This document shows, one piece after another, positions 5,784 through 9,166 of a DNA stretch of 9,166 bases. This stretch comes from Chloroflexota bacterium (lineage in GTDB: Bacteria > Chloroflexota > Anaerolineae > 4572-78 > J111): positions 1 through 9,166 of the forward strand of contig RFJV01000333.1 in the NCBI GenBank assembly GCA_003694775.1, read 5' to 3'. Positions within the stretch are counted from its first letter, which is position 1, and each line of letters opens with the position of its first letter. Position numbers and translations under genes: made by a program. The notes below the pieces were generated by a model, which did not search any database, was not told where the DNA came from, and worked only from the letters and a program-made list of their open reading frames with translations.

Positions 5784-6731
5784 ATGTCTCCGCTGGTCAC
5801 TATACTGATAGGGATTGTTGCCCTGGTGGTGGTTGTTCTGATTGTGGTGCTGGCCGTGCGGTATCTGCGCGGCGCGCCGGAGGAAGCCGATATCCAGGCC
5901 CGGTTGGAAGAATTTGCCAAGCGGTCCGATGTACCCCTGAGCCTGGAAGAAATAGAGCTTTCCCAGCCCTTCAGCCAGCGGGTCATCTTGCCCATTCTGC
6001 GCGGCCTGTCGGAGCGGCTGGCGAAGCTCTCTCCCACCAAAACCAGAGAATCGATTGACCACCAGCTTGAACTGGCCGGACGGCCCAACAACTGGGGAGT
6101 CACCGAGTTCGTTGGCCTGCGCTTCTTTCTGATGCTGTTGTTCGGGGCGATGTTCTTTTTGATTGCCTCCATTGCCAGCGGATTTATGCTGGCCCTGGTG
6201 CTGGCCGGCGTGGGCGCGCTGATTGGCTACCTGATGCCCCTGCTGTGGCTTCGCTCCAAAATCAGGCAACGCCAGGATGAAATCATCAAAACCTTGCCCG
6301 ATGCCCTCGATTTGCTGACCATTACCGTGGAGGCCGGCCTTGGCCTGGACGGGGCCATGCAGAAAGTGGCCGAAAAATGGGACAACCACCTGGCCCGCGG
6401 CTTTGCCAAGGTGATTCAGGAAATTCGTCTGGGGGTTACCCGCCGTGAAGCCTTGAAGAATATGGACCGCTCAATGGAAGTGCCGGATGTGACCACCTTT
6501 GTGGCCGCCATCATCCAGGCCGAGCAGTTGGGTGTCAGCATTGCCAAAGTTCTGCGGGTGCAGTCCAAGCAGATGCGGCAAAAGCGGCGCCAGCGGGCCG
6601 AGGAGCTGGCAAACAAGGCCCCTATCAAGATGCTGTTCCCGATGGTATTCCTGATATTCCCGGCCCTGTTCATCATCCTTTTAGGCCCGGCCTTCCTGCA
6701 GGTTATGGAAACCCTGGACATCTTCGGATAA
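5784..6731 (+). CDS. tadC: Tad pilus platform protein TadC (T2SF/GspF family)
   Basis: This 315-residue protein is the second platform protein and the expected partner of TadB. It has an N-terminal hydrophobic segment (about 4-26), a cytoplasmic linker, a hydrophobic pair at about 109-156, the T2SF domain (about 167-295, with LPDALDLLTITVEAGLGLDGAM and the IIQAEQLGVSIAKVLRVQS motif) and a final membrane segment (about 283-301). The QAEQLG and KRRQRAEE patterns are characteristic of TadC. The ATG has AAGGAG (5770-5775) eight bases upstream. The gene begins 18 bases after tadB and is the last recognisable Tad gene of the operon. The stop is a TAA at 6729-6731, and no strong terminator follows. 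Confidence 0.94.
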   Translation: MSPLVTILIGIVALVVVVLIVVLAVRYLRGAPEEADIQARLEEFAKRSDVPLSLEEIELSQPFSQRVILPILRGLSERLAKLSPTKTRESIDHQLELAGRPNNWGVTEFVGLRFFLMLLFGAMFFLIASIASGFMLALVLAGVGALIGYLMPLLWLRSKIRQRQDEIIKTLPDALDLLTITVEAGLGLDGAMQKVAEKWDNHLARGFAKVIQEIRLGVTRREALKNMDRSMEVPDVTTFVAAIIQAEQLGVSIAKVLRVQSKQMRQKRRQRAEELANKAPIKMLFPMVFLIFPALFIILLGPAFLQVMETLDIFG

Positions 6732-6755
6732 ACCACTGCTCCGCTAGATGCCCTG

Positions 6756-6788
6756 CCGGTATCTGGTCAAATACATTTTTCTGACCGG
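6756..6788 (+). other. Weak hairpin between tadC and the DUF192 gene
   Basis: CTGGTCA (6763-6769) pairs with TGACCGG (6782-6788) with one G-U wobble and a 12-base loop. CCGGT (6756-6760) offers a competing partner for ACCGG (6784-6788). The bases after it (TTTCCCTTT) are not a clean T tract. It may cause partial termination, or be chance. No convincing promoter is seen in the 68-base gap. Confidence 0.3.
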
Positions 6789-6799
6789 TTTCCCTTTGC

Positions 6800-7156
6800 A
6801 TGCAAGTCTATAACCTCACCCGACGCTGTGTACTCATTCAACAGGCTCAACTGGCCGCCACCTTCTGGCAAAGATTCCGGGGGCTGATGGGCGTTCGCAC
6901 CCTGCCCGACGGAGCCGGCTTAATCCTGGTGGGGGATAAAAGCATCCACACTTTCTTTATGCGCTTTCCCATCGATGTGGTGTACGTGGACGAGGCGCGG
7001 GTGGTCATCCGGACCGACCACCGGATGAAGCCCTACCGGATTGGTCCTTTTGTCCAGGCCGCCGCCTACGTCCTGGAAATGCCCGCCGGGACCATTGCCC
7101 GCACCGGTACTCTGCCGGGAGACCGGCTGGAATTTCGGGAACAGCCCGATAATTGA
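6800..7156 (+). CDS. DUF192 (UPF0127) family protein
   Basis: This 118-residue protein covers the DUF192 fold nearly end to end: NLTRRCVLIQQAQLAATFWQ, RFRGLMG (25-31), the hallmark SIHTFFMRFPIDVVYVD (48-64), then VLEMPAGTIARTGTLPGDRLE (91-111). The biochemical role of the family is not established. There is no signal peptide, so this copy is predicted to be cytoplasmic. It lies 68 bases after tadC and 13 bases before comF, on the same strand. The ATG at 6800 has no Shine-Dalgarno match, but the DUF192 domain begins within the first residues, so a later start would cut into it. I recall DUF192 genes lying beside Tad platform genes in other bacteria, which hints at a link to the pilus or to secretion; that is inference. 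Confidence 0.88.
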   Translation: MQVYNLTRRCVLIQQAQLAATFWQRFRGLMGVRTLPDGAGLILVGDKSIHTFFMRFPIDVVYVDEARVVIRTDHRMKPYRIGPFVQAAAYVLEMPAGTIARTGTLPGDRLEFREQPDN

Positions 7157-7169
7157 TGGGCAAGAAACG

Positions 7170-7868
7170 ATGGCGCTGGCGGAACTGCTTCAACCTCTGC
7201 TGGACCTGCTCTGGCCTCCTCGCTGTGTGGGATGCCGGCAAATGGGAACGTGGCTGTGCCCGGAATGTCGGGCCAAAATACCCCTGGTTGACGGCAAGGT
7301 GTGTGCCCGGTGCGGTGTACCTTGCCCTCCAGGCCAACCCTGCCGCCAATGCCAGGTTGACCCGCTCCACTACATCGACGGCATCCGCTCGGCGGCGTTC
7401 TTTAAAAACAACCCTTTGCGTCCGGCTGTCCACTGCCTGAAATACCGGGGACACAAGGCTGTAGCCTCTATTCTGGCCGAATTTTTGGCCGATACTTATC
7501 ACAGGCACCAGCTTCAGGCTCAGGTGATTGTGCCGGTTCCTCTGCATGCCAGCCGCTACCGGGAACGGGGATACAACCAGAGCGACCTGCTGGCAACGGC
7601 GCTGGGCCGGTCTCTGGGACTGCCCGTCAACCGGACCAGCCTGGTGCGCATCCGGCCTACCCGGAGCCAGATGGAGCTGACCGCGGTGGAGCGTCGAAAA
7701 AACGTGGCGAAGGCCTTTGACTGTATTGATACCCAACTGTCCGGGCAGACTGTGCTGGTGATAGACGATGTTTGCACCACCGGTTCCACCCTCGATGCCT
7801 GCGCCGAGGCCCTGAAGCAGGCCGGCGCCAGGCAAGTTTGGGGCCTGACACTTGCCAGGGCGGACTAA
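7170..7868 (+). CDS. comF: ComF family protein (zinc-ribbon phosphoribosyltransferase, ComFC-like)
   Basis: This 232-residue protein has an N-terminal cysteine-rich zinc-binding region with C19-x2-C22, C30-x2-C33, C45-x2-C48, C52, C58 and C61. It then has a phosphoribosyltransferase-type domain with VPVPLHASRYRERGYNQS (121-138) and the PRPP-binding loop VLVIDDVCTTGST (195-207). ComF proteins are needed for uptake of transforming DNA in competent bacteria, where the ComFC type works with the ComFA helicase; they also occur in non-competent species. The chosen ATG is 13 bases after the DUF192 stop. The frame is open upstream to 7041 but those codons overlap the DUF192 gene and do not resemble ComF. 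The ribosome binding site is weak (GGGCAAG at 7158-7164). It is probably co-transcribed with the DUF192 gene. Confidence 0.92.
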   Translation: MALAELLQPLLDLLWPPRCVGCRQMGTWLCPECRAKIPLVDGKVCARCGVPCPPGQPCRQCQVDPLHYIDGIRSAAFFKNNPLRPAVHCLKYRGHKAVASILAEFLADTYHRHQLQAQVIVPVPLHASRYRERGYNQSDLLATALGRSLGLPVNRTSLVRIRPTRSQMELTAVERRKNVAKAFDCIDTQLSGQTVLVIDDVCTTGSTLDACAEALKQAGARQVWGLTLARAD

Positions 7869-7880
7869 AATCAATACAAT
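7852..7880 (+). promoter_or_regulatory. Sigma70-type promoter of hpf, -35 inside comF
   Basis: TTGCCA (7852-7857) and TACAAT (7875-7880) each match the consensus at 5 of 6 and are spaced by 17 bp. The -35 box lies in the last codons of comF. The predicted transcript start is near 7887, about 30 bases before the hpf ATG. It would let hpf be expressed separately from comF. Confidence 0.75.
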
Positions 7881-7918
7881 TTATCTCCTAAGCCTTGTGC
7901 TAGAAAGGAAGGTAAACC

Positions 7919-8506
7919 ATGCAATTAGTTCTCACCGGTAAAAATTTCGTCATATCGGACAGGATTCGGGAGTACGTAGAAAAGAAAGTTGGTAAGCTGG
8001 ACCGCTATCTGCCCGACATCGATGAGGCCCACGTGGAAATTACCGAGGAACGCACCAAGAGCGCCAAGGACCGCAAAATTGTCCAGATTACTCTGCGCGC
8101 CAATGGGGCCATCCTCCGGGCCGAGGAACGTTCCGAGGCCATCTATGCCTGCATCGACACCGCGGTAGACAAGATTCATCGCCAGATTATCCGCTACAAG
8201 GGTAAACGTCTCCGCCGCTGGCAGGGCAACAACAAAAAACAGCGCCAGGAAGTTGTAGAAATGCAGGAGATGATACCGGAAGTCGAGCCGGAACTGCTCG
8301 AAGCCCTGTCCGAAGAACCGGCGGGTAAAATCGTCCGGGTCAAGCGGTTTGTGGCCCACCCCATGAACGAGGAAGAAGCCGTGGAGCAGATGGAGCTTCT
8401 GGGGCACGACTTCTTTGTCTTCTACAACGCCGACCTGGGCCGTCTCAATGTTATTTACCGCCGCAAGGATGGTAACTACGGTCTGCTGGACCCGGAACTG
8501 AGCTGA
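7919..8506 (+). CDS. hpf: Ribosome hibernation promoting factor, long form (HPF/RaiA)
   Basis: This 195-residue protein has the two-domain layout of long HPF. The N-terminal S30AE domain (about 1-95) opens with MQLVLTGKNFVISDRIREYVEKKVGKLDRYLP and ends in the helix with AIDTAVDKIHRQIIRYKGK-type spacing. It binds the small subunit in the region of the mRNA and tRNA sites. A charged linker (about 96-136) joins it to the C-terminal dimerisation domain (about 137-193, KIVRVKRFVAHPMNEEEAVEQM, then FFVFYNADLGRLNVIYRRKDGNYGLL). That domain pairs two 70S ribosomes into inactive dimers in stress or stationary phase. The ATG has AGGAAGG (7906-7912) six bases upstream. hpf next to comF is a known gene order in Firmicutes. 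It has its own promoter within comF, and its stop is followed by a convergent terminator. Confidence 0.95.
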   Translation: MQLVLTGKNFVISDRIREYVEKKVGKLDRYLPDIDEAHVEITEERTKSAKDRKIVQITLRANGAILRAEERSEAIYACIDTAVDKIHRQIIRYKGKRLRRWQGNNKKQRQEVVEMQEMIPEVEPELLEALSEEPAGKIVRVKRFVAHPMNEEEAVEQMELLGHDFFVFYNADLGRLNVIYRRKDGNYGLLDPELS

Positions 8507-8533
8507 TTTCTCCCGGACACGAAATTTTTACCT

Positions 8534-8561
8534 CCGCCGGGTCGGAGTAGTTTCCCGGCGG
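8534..8561. other. GC-rich hairpin between hpf and dnaK
   Basis: CCGCCGGG (8534-8541) and CCCGGCGG (8554-8561) form a perfect 8-bp GC-only inverted repeat with a 12-base loop. Neither side is followed by a T tract on the strand that would need it, so it is not a typical intrinsic terminator. It lies within the hpf 3' untranslated region and may be a 3'-end stabilising stem. Confidence 0.5.
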
Positions 8562-8583
8562 CAAAAACTTAATCACAGAAACA

Positions 8584-8617
8584 AAAAGGGCGACCCGCAT
8601 TTGTGGGTCGCCCTTTT
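8584..8617. terminator. Bidirectional terminator between convergent hpf and dnaK
   Basis: AAAAGGGCGACCCGC (8584-8598) pairs with GTGGGTCGCCCTTTT (8603-8617) through 15 bp with one G-U wobble and a four-base loop. An A run on the left and a T run on the right let it act as an intrinsic terminator on both strands: for hpf on + and dnaK on -. Confidence 0.92.
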
Positions 8618-8650
8618 GTTGGCCTGTCAGGTCAGTGCACCGGAACCGGC

Positions 8651-9166
8651 TCAGGCCTCGCTGAATTCGCCTTCGACCACGTTCTCGTCGCTGGGTTCAC
8701 TCTGGCCGGCGCTCTGACCGTTGGTACTGCCGGCGGCCTGGGTTTGCTGGTACATAGCCTGTCCCAGCTTGCTGAGAGCCGCCTGCAAGGCCTCACTGGC
8801 TTTGACAATGCGCTCCTTATCGTCGCCTTCCAGGGCCTTCTTCACGTCCGCCACCTTGTTTTCTACCTCAGCCTTCAGGCTGGGGTCGGCCTTGTCGCCC
8901 AGCTCGCGCAGGGTCTTTTCAGACTGGTACACCAGGTTGTCGGCCAGGTTGCGAGCCTCAATCAGGGCCTTGCGCTGGCGGTCCGCCTCGGCGTTCCGCT
9001 CGGCCTCTTTAATCATCCGGTCAATTTCGCTCTGGCTCAGGTTGGTGCTGGCCGTGATGGTAATCTTCTGCTCCTTGCCGGTGGCCTTGTCCTTGGCGCT
9101 GACGTTCAGGATGCCGTTGGCGTCAATGTCGAAGGTCACCTCAATCTGCGGGATACCGCGCGGCGC
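8651..9166 (-). CDS. dnaK: Chaperone DnaK (Hsp70), C-terminal fragment
   Basis: The frame is open from the right edge of the window to a TGA (complement of 8651-8653), giving 171 residues; the N-terminal ATPase domain lies outside. The fragment begins [19 protein letters not shown], the end of the β-sandwich substrate-binding domain, then [17 protein letters not shown] (21-37). The α-helical lid follows (about 45-145, with [19 protein letters not shown]). A Gln/Ser/Gly-rich linker leads to the acidic tail [11 protein letters not shown], which resembles the conserved DnaK end DVVDAEF. DnaK folds and protects proteins in the cytoplasm with DnaJ and GrpE. No dnaJ lies immediately downstream; the gene ends at the bidirectional terminator, so it is last in its transcript or alone. 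Confidence 0.97.
   Translation of the reverse strand, partial: APRGIPQIEVTFDIDANGILNVSAKDKATGKEQKITITASTNLSQSEIDRMIKEAERNAEADRQRKALIEARNLADNLVYQSEKTLRELGDKADPSLKAEVENKVADVKKALEGDDKERIVKASEALQAALSKLGQAMYQQTQAAGSTNGQSAGQSEPSDENVVEGEFSEA

Noticed and set aside
4788..6389. Very long open frame on the minus strand, opposite tadB and tadC (533 codons)
   Set aside because: It is a shadow produced by GC-rich codon use in two well-recognised genes. Its translation has low-complexity Gln/His/Gly-rich sequence and no family resemblance.
7041..7169. Upstream start for comF
   Set aside because: These codons overlap most of the 3' third of the DUF192 gene and do not match ComF. The Cys-rich ComF N-terminus begins just after the ATG at 7170.

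Overview
The window carries the assembly half of a Tad (tight adherence, Flp-type) pilus locus, followed by a short housekeeping stretch. The DNA is GC-rich. The gene content and protein style point to a member of the Chloroflexota, probably Anaerolineae-like. The reasons are a Tad locus with a VWA-domain protein and no secretin gene in view, a CpaE with an N-terminal receiver domain, a long-form HPF downstream of a ComF protein, and intergenic arrays of 7-8 bp units. The phylum call is inference from recalled family resemblance; no search was run.

Layout, left to right. The 3' end of a VWA-domain gene (1-225, +) is followed by two adjacent tandem arrays (heptamer 231-272, octamer 282-345) and an intrinsic terminator (353-384). 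cpaB (485-1555, +) has its own sigma70-type promoter (408-436) and its own terminator (1611-1645), so it looks monocistronic. The next non-coding stretch (1556-1987) holds a 219-bp element bounded by imperfect terminal inverted repeats (1653-1871), which contains a second octamer array. A promoter (1876-1904) begins five bases past the element's right edge. From it runs cpaE/tadZ (1988-3223), cpaF/tadA (3299-4690), tadB (4755-5765) and tadC (5784-6731), all + and with no terminator between them, so probably one operon. A DUF192 gene (6800-7156) and comF (7170-7868) follow. hpf (7919-8506) has a good promoter inside the end of comF. hpf converges on the C-terminal part of dnaK (8651-9166, -), and a near-symmetrical terminator hairpin (8584-8617) lies between them.

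How the parts fit: CpaF is the ATPase motor. TadB and TadC are the paired membrane platform proteins. CpaE is expected to place the machine in the cell and may take a phosphorylation signal through an intact receiver domain. CpaB is a membrane-anchored extracytoplasmic SAF-domain protein. Pilin, prepilin peptidase and TadE-like genes are not in view and would be expected to the left or elsewhere. No outer-membrane secretin is present between cpaB and cpaE, where proteobacterial loci usually keep it; this fits a cell envelope without a typical outer membrane.

I found no CRISPR array, tRNA, rRNA, transposase or phage gene. The Tad genes are recognisable family members. The less explained parts are the inverted-repeat element, the variable-tail octamer arrays, the CpaE with a signalling-competent receiver but no canonical Walker A lysine, and the cysteine-bearing loop in TadB.
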